A stretch of DNA of 54,811 nucleotides from Candidatus Fermentibacterota bacterium. Lineage in GTDB: Bacteria; Fermentibacterota; Fermentibacteria; Fermentibacterales; JCC-6. A program made the translations under genes and the position numbers. Positions 26,535 through 35,136 of this stretch are shown one piece after another; the first letter of the stretch is position 1; every line of letters begins with the position of its first letter. The notes below the pieces were generated by a model that was not told where the DNA came from, ran no database searches, and was given only the letters and a program-made list of their open reading frames with translations. Location: positions 1-54,811 of the forward strand of contig WJMA01000004.1 in assembly GCA_014728175.1 (NCBI GenBank), given 5' to 3'.

Positions 26535-27488
26535 ATGAAGATCAGCGGCTTCTCCATGGTGCGCGACGGAGTGAAGCTGTACTACCCGGTCGTGCCCATG
26601 ATCAGGTCGATCCTCCCCCTGGTGGACGAGTTCGTGATCGCCATCGGCAGAGGAGACCCGGACGACACCACCCGGGAGGACGTCGCCGCCATAGGGGACC
26701 CGAAGATCCGCATAATAGACACCGAGTGGAACCTGGAGCGCTACCCCCGGGGCATGGAGAACGCCCACCAGACGGATATGGCGAAGGAAGCCTGCACCGG
26801 CGACTGGCTGTTCTACCTGCAGGCCGACGAGGTGGTGCACGAGCGCGACCTTCCGGTCATACGCCGTCGCTGCCGGGAGCTGCTGGACGACCGGAGGGTG
26901 GAGGGGCTGCTGTTCGACTACCTCCACTTCTGGGGCGATTACAGCCACTACCACGTAGGCCATGGCTGGTACCCCTACGAGATACGCGTAATCCGCAACG
27001 ACCCCGAGATCCACTCCTGGGAGTCGGCGCAGTCCTTTCGGCGGATACCGGACTTCGACGGCCTGAGCTACCGCCGCAAGGAGGGAACCCGCAAGCTGCG
27101 GGTGGCCAAGGCTCACGCCACGATATACCACTACGGGTGGGTAAGGCCGCCCCGGCTGATGCGCAGGAAGAAGCGCTCCCTGGATACCATCCACAAGGGA
27201 TCGGAGGGGGCGATGAAGGTCCGGGGCAACGAGCTGGAACACTTCGACTACGGCCCTTTGGACAGGTTAAAGGTGTTCCGGGGCTCGCATCCGGCCGTGA
27301 TGCGGAAGACCATCGAGAGGATGGATTGGTCGGACAGCCTGCAGGCCTCCGGCAAGCCCGACCCCTCCCGGCCGCCGCACAAGCACGAGAGGTTGAAGTA
27401 CCGCCTGCTTACCTGGATAGAGCAGCATCTCCTGGGGGGAAGACACGTGGGGGACTTCAGGAACTACGTACTCCTGAAGGACGTATAA
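26535..27488 (+). CDS. Glycosyltransferase, GT2-like (GT-A fold)
   Basis: 317 aa from ATG 26535, giving the family start KISGFSMVRDGVKLYYPVV; a GTG at 26517 is possible. GT-A features: PLVDEFVIAIGRGDPDDTT, and the DxD-like metal site in WLFYLQADEVVHE. The C-terminal third is basic (RRKKRS, HKHERLKYR) and probably peripheral to the membrane. Similar proteins are usually annotated as family 2 glycosyltransferases. Next gene starts 3 bp after its stop. Confidence 0.85.
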   Translation: MKISGFSMVRDGVKLYYPVVPMIRSILPLVDEFVIAIGRGDPDDTTREDVAAIGDPKIRIIDTEWNLERYPRGMENAHQTDMAKEACTGDWLFYLQADEVVHERDLPVIRRRCRELLDDRRVEGLLFDYLHFWGDYSHYHVGHGWYPYEIRVIRNDPEIHSWESAQSFRRIPDFDGLSYRRKEGTRKLRVAKAHATIYHYGWVRPPRLMRRKKRSLDTIHKGSEGAMKVRGNELEHFDYGPLDRLKVFRGSHPAVMRKTIERMDWSDSLQASGKPDPSRPPHKHERLKYRLLTWIEQHLLGGRHVGDFRNYVLLKDV

Positions 27489-27491
27489 GGC

Positions 27492-28634
27492 ATGAGACTG
27501 GCCTACGTTCACACCGGCCTCTGGCCCTCGGACTCGCCCAGCACCACCTTCACCACCTACAACGCGGCAGCCCTGGCAGAAGAGTGCGACCGATTCTGGC
27601 TCTTCAACAAGAGGAATTACGAAGGCTCCGTAAAGGAGGTACTAAACAACCGCTTCGGGATGGAGATGCCCCCCGACCTGGAGCTCCGCTCCCTGCGCTG
27701 GCTCCTGAGGTTCACCAACCGACTGTATTACCGCCGCGTTCTGCGCCAGCTGCGCAGCATTCACCGGAGGCTCGGGCTGGACGCGGTAATCTCTAGGAAC
27801 GTAACCTTCCTTTCCCATCTCGCGGGGCTGCGCGAAGAGCTTGGAGTTCCAGCCGTGTTCGAATCGCACGACTTCTACGCCGACCTCTCCGAGCGGAGCG
27901 ACGCCGGCCGGGGGGCGGTCAGAAGGAGCCGGCTGGAGAGGCGGTACCTGCCCCAGGTATCCTGTCTGGTCTGCCTCCAGGAATCACAGCGGAAGCTCTA
28001 CCGGGAAGCCTTCCCCGATCTGAGGATCGAGTTAGCCCGGACCGGCATACACCGGGTTCATCCCCGCACCGAACCGGGGCGGTTCGTCACCTACGTGGGC
28101 TCGCTGGAGGACCGCAAGGGCATCGAGGTGCTGCTTCGGGCCGCCCGGGCCTCCCAGAGCAAACCCCCGCTTCTGATAGTTGGCGGCAGGAGCGCCGACG
28201 AAGTGGAAAACGTGCGCCAGGCCGCCGCCGGGCTGGCTCCCGACGTCTCCATCGAGCTTACCGGTTGGGTGGGCAAGCCGGAGCTCTCCCGTCTTCTCGG
28301 ACGGACGGCCATCGGTTTGCTGCCCCTCAGGGACACCTTTTTCAACCGTCATGTCACCTCTCCATTGAAGCTGTTCGACTACCTGGCCCACGGAGTTCCC
28401 GTGATAGCCTCCGACCTGCCCACCCTGAGAGAGCTGATAGTGGAGGGAAGCACCGGGCTCTTCTACCGGCCGGAGGACTCCGACCAACTGGCTGGGAGGA
28501 TCGACGAGCTGTGGGAAGACCCCGAGCGCAGGGCGGGGATGACGGAGAGCATATACGAGGAATGTCCCAAATACCTGTGGAGCAACAGGGCCAAGAAGCT
28601 GGTGGGGGTCGTAAGGGAGCTGGGGAAGCGGTGA
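27492..28634 (+). CDS. Glycosyltransferase, GT4-like
   Basis: 380 aa, GT-B fold. N-terminal LAYVHTGLWPSDSPSTTFTT acceptor domain; FVTYVGSLEDRKGIEVLLRA at the start of the donor domain; then SPLKLFDYLAHGVPVIASDLP, the conserved E/F-x-x-A region. Overlaps the next gene by 4 bp (GTGA). Confidence 0.88.
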   Translation: MRLAYVHTGLWPSDSPSTTFTTYNAAALAEECDRFWLFNKRNYEGSVKEVLNNRFGMEMPPDLELRSLRWLLRFTNRLYYRRVLRQLRSIHRRLGLDAVISRNVTFLSHLAGLREELGVPAVFESHDFYADLSERSDAGRGAVRRSRLERRYLPQVSCLVCLQESQRKLYREAFPDLRIELARTGIHRVHPRTEPGRFVTYVGSLEDRKGIEVLLRAARASQSKPPLLIVGGRSADEVENVRQAAAGLAPDVSIELTGWVGKPELSRLLGRTAIGLLPLRDTFFNRHVTSPLKLFDYLAHGVPVIASDLPTLRELIVEGSTGLFYRPEDSDQLAGRIDELWEDPERRAGMTESIYEECPKYLWSNRAKKLVGVVRELGKR

Positions 28635-29728
28635 GCGGCCCGCCGTCCGTTCTGCACCTGGATACGGGAAAAGGCTGGCGCGGAGGCCAGAGGCAGGCGG
28701 TGGAGCTGTTCGAGAGGATGCTGGAGGCCGGCTGCCGCTGCCACTTCGTATGCAGAAGAGGCTCACCTCTGCAGGACTACCTGGAGGAAAGGGATCTGCC
28801 GTTCCATACCGATTCCCTTCGGGGCGAGCTGGACCTGCCGTCGGCTTTTCGAATAGCCAACTTCTGCCGCCGGAGGGGCTACCAGATCCTGTACATGCAC
28901 ACCGCCCACGCCCTTGCCATAGGCCTTATGGCAGCCCTTCTTAACCGCCGGCTGCGCACGGTAGCGGTGCGGAGGGTCGATTTTCCTGTAAGGCGCAATC
29001 CCTTCAGCCGGATCAAGTACCGCACCCGGATGCTCCACCGCATCGTCGCCATCTCGGAGAACGTCCGCCGCGTTCTGCTTGCCGACGGGATACCGCCGGA
29101 GAAGATAACCGTGATCCGCAGCGGTATAGACATCCACCGCTTCGACGAAGCCCGGCCGGACCCCGGGCTGCGGGCCTCTCTGGGGATGGGGGAGGGGGAC
29201 GTACTGGTGGGCACCGCCGCGGCCATGGTGGGCCATAAGGACTACCCGAACCTTCTGAGGGCGGCGGAGATTTTGGTCGCAGGCGAGCCGGGTGTCCATT
29301 TCGTAGCAGCGGGTACCGGACCTCTGGAGAACCGCATCCATCGGCTGGCCGAAGATCTGGACCTAGAAGACAGGTTCCACTTCCTGGGCCGGCGGGAGGA
29401 CATGGGCGGGTTTCTACGCTCCCTGGACGTGTTCGTCCTGGCCTCTCGCATGGAAGGGCTGGGCACCGCAACCTTGGAGGCGATGGCGGTGGGCCTTCCG
29501 GTGGTGGGCACCGACGCCGGAGGCATCCCGGAGATCATTGAAGACGGGGTCTGCGGGCTGGTGGTCCCCCGGGAGGATCCGGCCGGCCTCGCCCGGGCGA
29601 TCCAAAGGCTCTGCCGCGACTCCGGGCTGAGGAAGCGTTTCGGGGAGGCGTCGCTGCGGCGGGTCGGGCAGTTCGACATAGGCACAACCGTCGAAAAGAC
29701 CGTAGATCTGTGCAGGTCGCTGGTATGA
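28631..29728 (+). CDS. Glycosyltransferase, GT4 family
   Basis: 365 aa from a GTG overlapping the previous stop. N-terminal LHLDTGKGWRGGQRQAVEL is the typical glycine-rich acceptor loop of heptosyl/LPS-type GT4 enzymes; the middle has VIRSGIDIHRF, and the donor site is SRMEGLGTATLEAMAVGLP with VVGTDAGGIPEI. All expected GT4 motifs are intact. Sits in the middle of the cluster; next gene begins 67 bp later. Confidence 0.92.
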   Translation: MSGPPSVLHLDTGKGWRGGQRQAVELFERMLEAGCRCHFVCRRGSPLQDYLEERDLPFHTDSLRGELDLPSAFRIANFCRRRGYQILYMHTAHALAIGLMAALLNRRLRTVAVRRVDFPVRRNPFSRIKYRTRMLHRIVAISENVRRVLLADGIPPEKITVIRSGIDIHRFDEARPDPGLRASLGMGEGDVLVGTAAAMVGHKDYPNLLRAAEILVAGEPGVHFVAAGTGPLENRIHRLAEDLDLEDRFHFLGRREDMGGFLRSLDVFVLASRMEGLGTATLEAMAVGLPVVGTDAGGIPEIIEDGVCGLVVPREDPAGLARAIQRLCRDSGLRKRFGEASLRRVGQFDIGTTVEKTVDLCRSLV

Positions 29729-29795
29729 CTCTCTACGGGATTGCGGCAAAGCCGACGCCGAACCCATTCTCGGTCGAGGAGGGGGGAGCGGGCCG

Positions 29796-30707
29796 ATGCA
29801 GGTAGGGCGCATGGTAAGGCAGTTCCTGATGAAGCCTTGGGAGCTTCACAAGGCGGGGGAGATCGACGTCTCTGGAATCGAGACCGTGGGCATCCTGCTC
29901 GGCCCCTACCGGAACCTCACCACCCTCACCGCCGGCATGCTGGCGCTCCACCCCCACTGCCAGGTGCTCAACCACGCGGGAATGCGCATACTTCCCTGGC
30001 GGATGCTGAACATCTTCAGGGATTGGACGCCCGAGAAGATGGAGCGCTTCAAGCGCTACGCGGTCTACATCTCCGGACGGGGCCAGCGCGGCGACTACGG
30101 CGGGTCCATAACCTACTCCCACGCCTTCACCCGGGAGCCGCTGGCCGGTCTGTGCCGCGAGCGCTACGGCGACCGTCTGGTCAAGCGGGAGATCCGGTCC
30201 CTGGTCTGGAAGGAGTCGCTTCGAGTGGCCAACGCCATGCGCAGATGGAATGTGGACATAGACCGACTGCTTTCCGACGCTCCGGAGCTGCGATTCATCC
30301 TTCCCGTGCGCAATCCCCTGGACACCGCCAGGTCGAACCTGCGGACGGGGAAGACCGCGGCCTTCCAGGGCCTGGAAGACGCCCCCGGTCTGGAGCAAAC
30401 TGTGACCGCCGTGCTGGAGGAACTGCTGTGGTTCGCAAGGCTGGCCCGGGGTCGGGAGAAGAACTTCTTCCACTATTTCCAGCACTCCTGGAGCGGCGAC
30501 ACGGCCGAAAGGCTGGCCAGCTTCCTGGGGCTGAAACCCGACCCGCGGTGGGTGGATGACTCCCGGAAAGCCTTCCGGGTGGGAGGCGGATACGAATACA
30601 CCCGGGCCCAGCTGGAGCATTACCTGCATGAGGTCGACCGCTTGTTCGACCGGTTCCCGGACTTTCGCAAGAACCTCCGCGCCTTCACCGGAGAGGGGCA
30701 GCGATGA
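29796..30707 (+). CDS. Divergent sulfotransferase-like protein
   Basis: 303 aa. The 5'-PAPS-loop position reads ILLGPYRNLTTLTAGMLALH rather than the classical G-x-x-R/K-S/C-G-T/S-T, and the 3'-phosphate strand reads FILPVRNPLDTARSNL, which is normal. So the fold is likely that of a sulfotransferase, with an altered loop that may change or abolish PAPS binding. A GAGGAGGGGGGAG site precedes the ATG. It overlaps the next sulfotransferase by 4 bp (ATGA), which suggests a working pair. Confidence 0.6.
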   Translation: MQVGRMVRQFLMKPWELHKAGEIDVSGIETVGILLGPYRNLTTLTAGMLALHPHCQVLNHAGMRILPWRMLNIFRDWTPEKMERFKRYAVYISGRGQRGDYGGSITYSHAFTREPLAGLCRERYGDRLVKREIRSLVWKESLRVANAMRRWNVDIDRLLSDAPELRFILPVRNPLDTARSNLRTGKTAAFQGLEDAPGLEQTVTAVLEELLWFARLARGREKNFFHYFQHSWSGDTAERLASFLGLKPDPRWVDDSRKAFRVGGGYEYTRAQLEHYLHEVDRLFDRFPDFRKNLRAFTGEGQR

Positions 30708-31405
30708 GCTTCAGCAGGCCCCTGATGAGGTTGCGGCTGCGGGCGAAGCAGCTCTTGGGGTGGAGGCTCCGCCGCAACCGCGACAATCCCCGCATCAGGC
30801 ACGACCTGGGGGTGATATTCATCCACATTCCCAAGACCGGGGGCAACAGCGTCACCCGGGCCCTGACCGGGATACCTAAGCGGGGCGAGAGCCTCTCCCC
30901 GCAGATAGGCAAGCACGCCAAGGCCGAGGAGGTGCGCTTCCTGCTGGGACGGAAGGCCTGGGACCGGTGCTTCTCATTCGCCTTGGTGCGCAATCCCTGG
31001 GATCTGATGGTGTCCTGCTACCACTGGTGGATACAGAAGGCGCCCCAACTGCCCTACCACCGGAGGCATTCCCGACGGATCGCGCGCATGGGGAGCTTCG
31101 ACCGCTTCATCCGCTCCCGCTACGGCACCGGCATGATAAACGAGCGTCCGGGCGATCTCTTCGACTGGTACACCGACGGCAGGCGGACCATAGTGGATTA
31201 CGTGGGCCGTCTGGAGAACATCGAGGAGGACTGGCGGGAGATATGCGGTCGCGCCGGCATCCCCCACGTAGAGATGCCCCACATCAATCCCAGCCGGAGA
31301 GGATCCTACGTGGAGTACTACGACTCTGGTACCAAAGAGCTCGTCGCCCGCCGCTTCGCCCGGACCATCGAGACCTTCGGATACGAGTTCGGAGACGGGG
31401 AATGA
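30704..31405 (+). CDS. Sulfotransferase, family 2 type
   Basis: 233 aa. FIHIPKTGGNSVTRAL is the P-loop-like PAPS site of the Sulfotransfer_2 family (chondroitin/heparan 2-O type), and FSFALVRNPWDLMVSCYHW is the 3'-phosphate-binding strand. GRLENIEEDW follows, also typical. The N-terminal 35 residues are basic. Overlaps both neighbours by 4 bp, so translation is coupled with the divergent sulfotransferase before it and the glycosyltransferase after it. Confidence 0.92.
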   Translation: MSFSRPLMRLRLRAKQLLGWRLRRNRDNPRIRHDLGVIFIHIPKTGGNSVTRALTGIPKRGESLSPQIGKHAKAEEVRFLLGRKAWDRCFSFALVRNPWDLMVSCYHWWIQKAPQLPYHRRHSRRIARMGSFDRFIRSRYGTGMINERPGDLFDWYTDGRRTIVDYVGRLENIEEDWREICGRAGIPHVEMPHINPSRRGSYVEYYDSGTKELVARRFARTIETFGYEFGDGE

Positions 31406-32490
31406 GAATACTCCTGGTCTCCTACCAGAGCGTGCTTGCCGGCTCCACCTTCTCCACCGCTTACCTCGCCGCCGGGCTGGCCACCCGCGGCCATCGGGTA
31501 TGGCTGGCCTGCCGCCGGGGCTCGATGTACCAAAAGCTGCTGCGGGATTCGGGAGTGGAGTTGGTCGAGCTTCCACTCAAGGGCCGGCTGGACCTGCGGT
31601 CGGCGATCCGCATCGCCGGGCTGGTGCGGCAGGAAGGCATCGGGATCGTCAACTCCCAGGCCAGCATCGACCGCTACCTGACCATCTGGGCCCGCAGGCT
31701 GCTGGGCATGCCGGCCAGACTGGTGCACACCAGGAGGCAAAGCCCGAAACCCAGCCTGGCCAGGCTGCAGGGAGCCTTCTACCACTGGGGCACCGACCGC
31801 CTGGTGGCGGTGAGTCGGGGGCTGAAGGACGAGCTGGTGCGCCGAATGGGCATTCCGCCCGGGCACATCGAGGTGATACACAACGGTACTCCGGAGGAGA
31901 AGTACGAGGCCGTCCGGGAAGCCGACCCGTCCGCCCTCCGCCGGCGCCTGGGCCTGACCGGGGAGGAGTTCGTCATCGGCTGCGTGTCCAGGCACAAGAT
32001 GCAGGAGCAGCTGCTGCTCTCGCTGCGCGAGATAGACACCTTCCAAACAAAGGTCCTGCTGGTGGGCATCCGCGAGGAAGAGCTAAGGCTGAATCGATCC
32101 GAATGGCCCTCCGGCCACGACGTGATCTGCACCGGGGGCCGGGTGCCCCCGGACGAGGCCCTCCTCTACTACCGGCTCTTCGACGTACACGTTCTGCCCT
32201 CCGTGACGGAGGGGCTCTCCCAGTCTCTGCTGGAGGCCATGTCTCTGGGAGTGCCGGTTATAGCCACCGACGCCGGTGGCAACCCGGACCTGGTAGAGAA
32301 CGGCCGGACCGGCTATCTATTTCCCCCCAACGACCTCTCGGTGCTGGCGGACAGAATAACGCTGCTGCACGACCAGCCCTCCAAAGGCCGGGAGCTGGCC
32401 GAGGCGGCTCGGGCCATGGTCTTGGAGGAGTTCACCATGGAGCGGGTGTTGGACCGCTACGAGGAGTTCTTCCAGGCCCTCTCCACGTAA
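31402..32490 (+). CDS. Glycosyltransferase, GT4 family
   Basis: 362 aa. Starts RILLVSYQSVLAGSTFSTAYLA with the ATG overlapping the previous stop. VEVIHNGTPEEKY-like hinge (IEVIHNGT), then the donor site LPSVTEGLSQSLLEAMSLGVP and VIATDAGGNPDLV. Last gene of the glycan cluster; it converges with the LpxL-like gene 11 bp away. Confidence 0.92.
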   Translation: MRILLVSYQSVLAGSTFSTAYLAAGLATRGHRVWLACRRGSMYQKLLRDSGVELVELPLKGRLDLRSAIRIAGLVRQEGIGIVNSQASIDRYLTIWARRLLGMPARLVHTRRQSPKPSLARLQGAFYHWGTDRLVAVSRGLKDELVRRMGIPPGHIEVIHNGTPEEKYEAVREADPSALRRRLGLTGEEFVIGCVSRHKMQEQLLLSLREIDTFQTKVLLVGIREEELRLNRSEWPSGHDVICTGGRVPPDEALLYYRLFDVHVLPSVTEGLSQSLLEAMSLGVPVIATDAGGNPDLVENGRTGYLFPPNDLSVLADRITLLHDQPSKGRELAEAARAMVLEEFTMERVLDRYEEFFQALST

Positions 32491-32501
32491 AGCTGAGAAG
32501 G

Positions 32502-33548
32502 CTAAGGCGGGTATTCGAATCCCGGGGTCTTCTTGTAGCGGCGGTGGAACCAGATCCACTGGCGGGGGTCCTCCTCGATCCAGGTTTCGATTCGGCGGTT
32601 GAGCTCCCGGGTCAGGTCGGCTACCGCCGTCTCCCCCTGGTAGCTGACGGGATCGATGGGCTCCTCGATGCGGAGCAGATAGGTGGAGTCGGGCAGACGG
32701 CGTATGTGCAGCGGCACCACCGGGACGCCCATCCTTAGAGCGATGCCCGAAGGGCCGGTGGGAGTCCTGGCCGGTCGCCCGAGGAACTCCACGTAGTCGT
32801 GCTGCACCGCCCCTGTGTCCTGGTCGATAAGCACCCCGAGCGCCGCGTTTTCGCGCAGCTGCCTGACTATGGGCATGATTCCGGCCGAACGGTCCACTAC
32901 GGTTACCCCGGGTTTCTCCCGCAGCCGGTTGAGTATTCGGTTCGGACCGCTCTGCCATAGCTTCCGGCCCACCACCGCGGTCTTGCAGCCCAGAAGAACC
33001 GGGACCCGGGGCATGAGTTCCCAGGCGCCGTAGTGAGCGGTTACCACTATCGCGCCCTTCTTCTTCTTCAGGGAATCGGTCAGCCTGTGCCCGCCTTCAA
33101 CGCGGACCACCTCCAGGAACCTATCGTCACTGCGGTAGGAAAGGTGCAGGAAGTCCAGCACTCCTCCCAGGATGTAGCGGTATACGTCGCGGGTGCGGAC
33201 GGTCATTCCCCGGGGCTCCATTACTGCCCGGCGGTGCCTGCGGATGATGCGGTTGGAGCGTACCGGCGGTAGTGAGGCCAGGAATCCCAACAGGCCGGCC
33301 AGCTTCCACAAGAGCCACCGGGGGCAGATCACCGCCAGGCCGATGCCGGCCTTGAGGAGGGGCACCGCCAGGGCGTGCCTGAGCCCCCTCAACGGCAAAC
33401 GTCTACCAGCCAGCCGGGTCTCCCTTCCGCCTCTGAACCGTTTTCTCGTCGGGCTTACAACATACACGAACACGTCTGCGTGGAGCCATGCAGGAACCGA
33501 CGGGAACGATTCGCATGCGACGTGCCGTATAATAGCAACGTACGTCAC
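32502..33548 (-). CDS. LpxL/HtrB-type lipid A acyltransferase
   Basis: 348 aa by the longest frame; the true start may be downstream, as the first 50 residues are not typical. Hydrophobic segment at about 62-92, then the acyltransferase signature VVTAHYGAWELMP with the catalytic H-x4-E (H172, E177), IDQDTG, and WIWFHRRYKKTPG near the end. These enzymes add a secondary acyl chain to lipid A at the inner membrane, which supports a Gram-negative envelope. It converges with the glycan cluster. Confidence 0.88.
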   Translation of the reverse strand: MTYVAIIRHVACESFPSVPAWLHADVFVYVVSPTRKRFRGGRETRLAGRRLPLRGLRHALAVPLLKAGIGLAVICPRWLLWKLAGLLGFLASLPPVRSNRIIRRHRRAVMEPRGMTVRTRDVYRYILGGVLDFLHLSYRSDDRFLEVVRVEGGHRLTDSLKKKKGAIVVTAHYGAWELMPRVPVLLGCKTAVVGRKLWQSGPNRILNRLREKPGVTVVDRSAGIMPIVRQLRENAALGVLIDQDTGAVQHDYVEFLGRPARTPTGPSGIALRMGVPVVPLHIRRLPDSTYLLRIEEPIDPVSYQGETAVADLTRELNRRIETWIEEDPRQWIWFHRRYKKTPGFEYPP

Positions 33549-33580
33549 CTTGCCCGAGGGGCCTCGGAGTCGCCACCATC

Positions 33581-33611
33581 GGGGACGGGGGAATGATAAA
33601 CCCTAAATAAA
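33581..33611 (+). repeat. Dispersed repeat family B, copy 3
   Basis: GGGGACGGGGGAATGATAAA plus CCCTAAATAAA, about 30 bp upstream of the longest frame of the LpxL-like gene and beyond the stop of the next minus-strand gene. Confidence 0.9.
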
Positions 33612-33718
33612 TCTACATTCCGGGTCAGTACCGCCGGTTGAATATTCGTTGATCGATCCGTACCTACGATAAGGTAATTTCTCTAAAGCGTTGTCGAATA
33701 AGGCGCTAAAGCCTTACG

Positions 33719-34807
33719 CTACCAGCCCCGGGCCTCAGTCTCGGCCAGCACCTGCAGCCAGGCGTACTTGTCGGTGTGGTCGTAGTTCCTAAGCCCCAGT
33801 GTGGACAGGTACTCCACGAAACCCGGGTCTGAAGAGCCGTAGTACTCCAGCCACTGCTCGATGATCTCCGGTGACTGGTCGTGCAGCCAATCGACCAGAA
33901 CGAACGTGATCCGGTCCCGATTGTCGTCCCAGGCGGTGAACATCTCGTGGTAGAACTCGGCCTGCTGGGTCTCCGAGCTGCCGCAGTAATCCGAACCCGA
34001 CTGGTAGCCCAGTTCCGTGAACCAGATATCTTTCGATGGGAAGTAGGATACCACGTCGGCGAAGTCGTCATGAACGGTGGTCGGGCTGTAGACCTGGAAC
34101 TGAGAGTCCTGGGGGTAGTAGTTGACCATGATCACGTCGCTGTACTGGTTGATCGTTTGCACCTGCGAGAGCTCACCGCCGAACAGACCGTTCTCCACGG
34201 TGGTCTTAACACCGACTTTCACGGCCGGGTAGCTCTGCTTAACGTATTCGGCCGTAGCCTGGTAGAAGCCCGTGTAGTCGTCCCAGTCGCTTCCGTCCAG
34301 AACCAGATCGACCTCGTTGCCTATGGCTAGGTAAGCGATGGTGACGTTGGAAGGAACCTGATCCATTACCCAGTCCACCATGCTCTCGAAGGCCGTAATC
34401 ACTTCGGGCGAGTCGTACGGGTACCCGTCGAGGTAATCGGGCGTGGTTCTCTCGACCGTGTTGATCACGCTAAGGCACAGCCCGACGTCGATCCCGTAGT
34501 ATCCGTAGAACGTTATTGCGGAGAGCACTCCTCCAGGGTCCTGATACTGCCCCTCCGAGGTCTCGACCGAGTCCCAGGGAAGGTTCAGCTCTATCCTTTG
34601 GATGCCCGCCTGCTGGGCCACCTCGAACGAGGCCTCGAAACCCTGATCGCTCTCCGAGACGTTGATGCCGAAGACCCTGTCGCCCCGCGGTTGGGGATTC
34701 TCGGGAGGGAAGACCTCGAATTCCTCCTCACCCTCGGGATTCGAGCCGCATGCAAGGAGCATTGACACCACGGCTAACATTGAAACTTTCAACAATTTAA
34801 GACGCAT
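33719..34807 (-). CDS. Lipoprotein with a clan GH-A-like TIM barrel (glycoside hydrolase-like)
   Basis: 362 aa. Lipobox SMLLAC (Cys20), an acidic linker, then a barrel starting DRVFGINVSESDQGFEASFEVAQQAG split at strand 1. Two Glu positions fit a retaining GH-A hydrolase: AIGNEVDL (N164-E165, acid/base) and WFTELGY (E265, nucleophile), 100 residues apart, with NYYPQDSQ between them. The family could be galactanase/GH53-like or an uncharacterised one; substrate unknown. Clear GGAGGA ribosome site. Confidence 0.72.
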   Translation of the reverse strand: MRLKLLKVSMLAVVSMLLACGSNPEGEEEFEVFPPENPQPRGDRVFGINVSESDQGFEASFEVAQQAGIQRIELNLPWDSVETSEGQYQDPGGVLSAITFYGYYGIDVGLCLSVINTVERTTPDYLDGYPYDSPEVITAFESMVDWVMDQVPSNVTIAYLAIGNEVDLVLDGSDWDDYTGFYQATAEYVKQSYPAVKVGVKTTVENGLFGGELSQVQTINQYSDVIMVNYYPQDSQFQVYSPTTVHDDFADVVSYFPSKDIWFTELGYQSGSDYCGSSETQQAEFYHEMFTAWDDNRDRITFVLVDWLHDQSPEIIEQWLEYYGSSDPGFVEYLSTLGLRNYDHTDKYAWLQVLAETEARGW

Positions 34808-34951
34808 ATCGGTCCTCCAAGCAGGATTTCGTTCGGATCGTCCGGATCAATATACAAGCGGCTCTGCCGAGGGAAACCTTCGCAGTCGCGGGATTCCAGA
34901 AACCACGCTTCTATTGCATATTGTGAAAGCCCCGAGAGGAGGGAAACCAAC

Positions 34952-35026
34952 ATGAAGGGCTTTTTCGAACGTCTCGCTTCCTCTGTAATCCATCCGATCC
35001 GGGGACGGGGGAATGATAAACACTAA
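34952..35026 (+). pseudogene. 5' gene fragment ended by a family B repeat
   Basis: ATG with an ideal GAGGAGG site 8-9 bp upstream opens KGFFERLASSVIHP and then enters the repeat (IRGRGNDKH, stop). The first 15 residues look like a natural protein start (amphipathic), but the family cannot be told. It may be a gene whose remainder was lost at the repeat, or a chance frame. Confidence 0.35.
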
Positions 35027-35031
35027 ATAAA
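35001..35031 (+). repeat. Dispersed repeat family B, copy 4
   Basis: GGGGACGGGGGAATGATAAA plus CACTAAATAAA; follows the 5' gene fragment at 34952. Confidence 0.9.
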
Positions 35032-35136
35032 CCGCAAAAACTGCGTAGCAGCTCTGGTCCATCATGCCCATGCAGTCGTCACCGCGATGACCGCGGAAGC
35101 CGGAAGGAGAATCCCATCGACACGGCAACCGAACGC

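Larger units (their letters stand above)
34808..35136. other. Gene-poor region with gene fragment and family B repeat
   Basis: 329 bp between divergent genes. It contains a short open frame at 34952 with a GAGGAGG ribosome site that runs into a family B repeat (listed separately). The remaining 100 bp before the flavocytochrome gene show no clear promoter. Confidence 0.5.
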
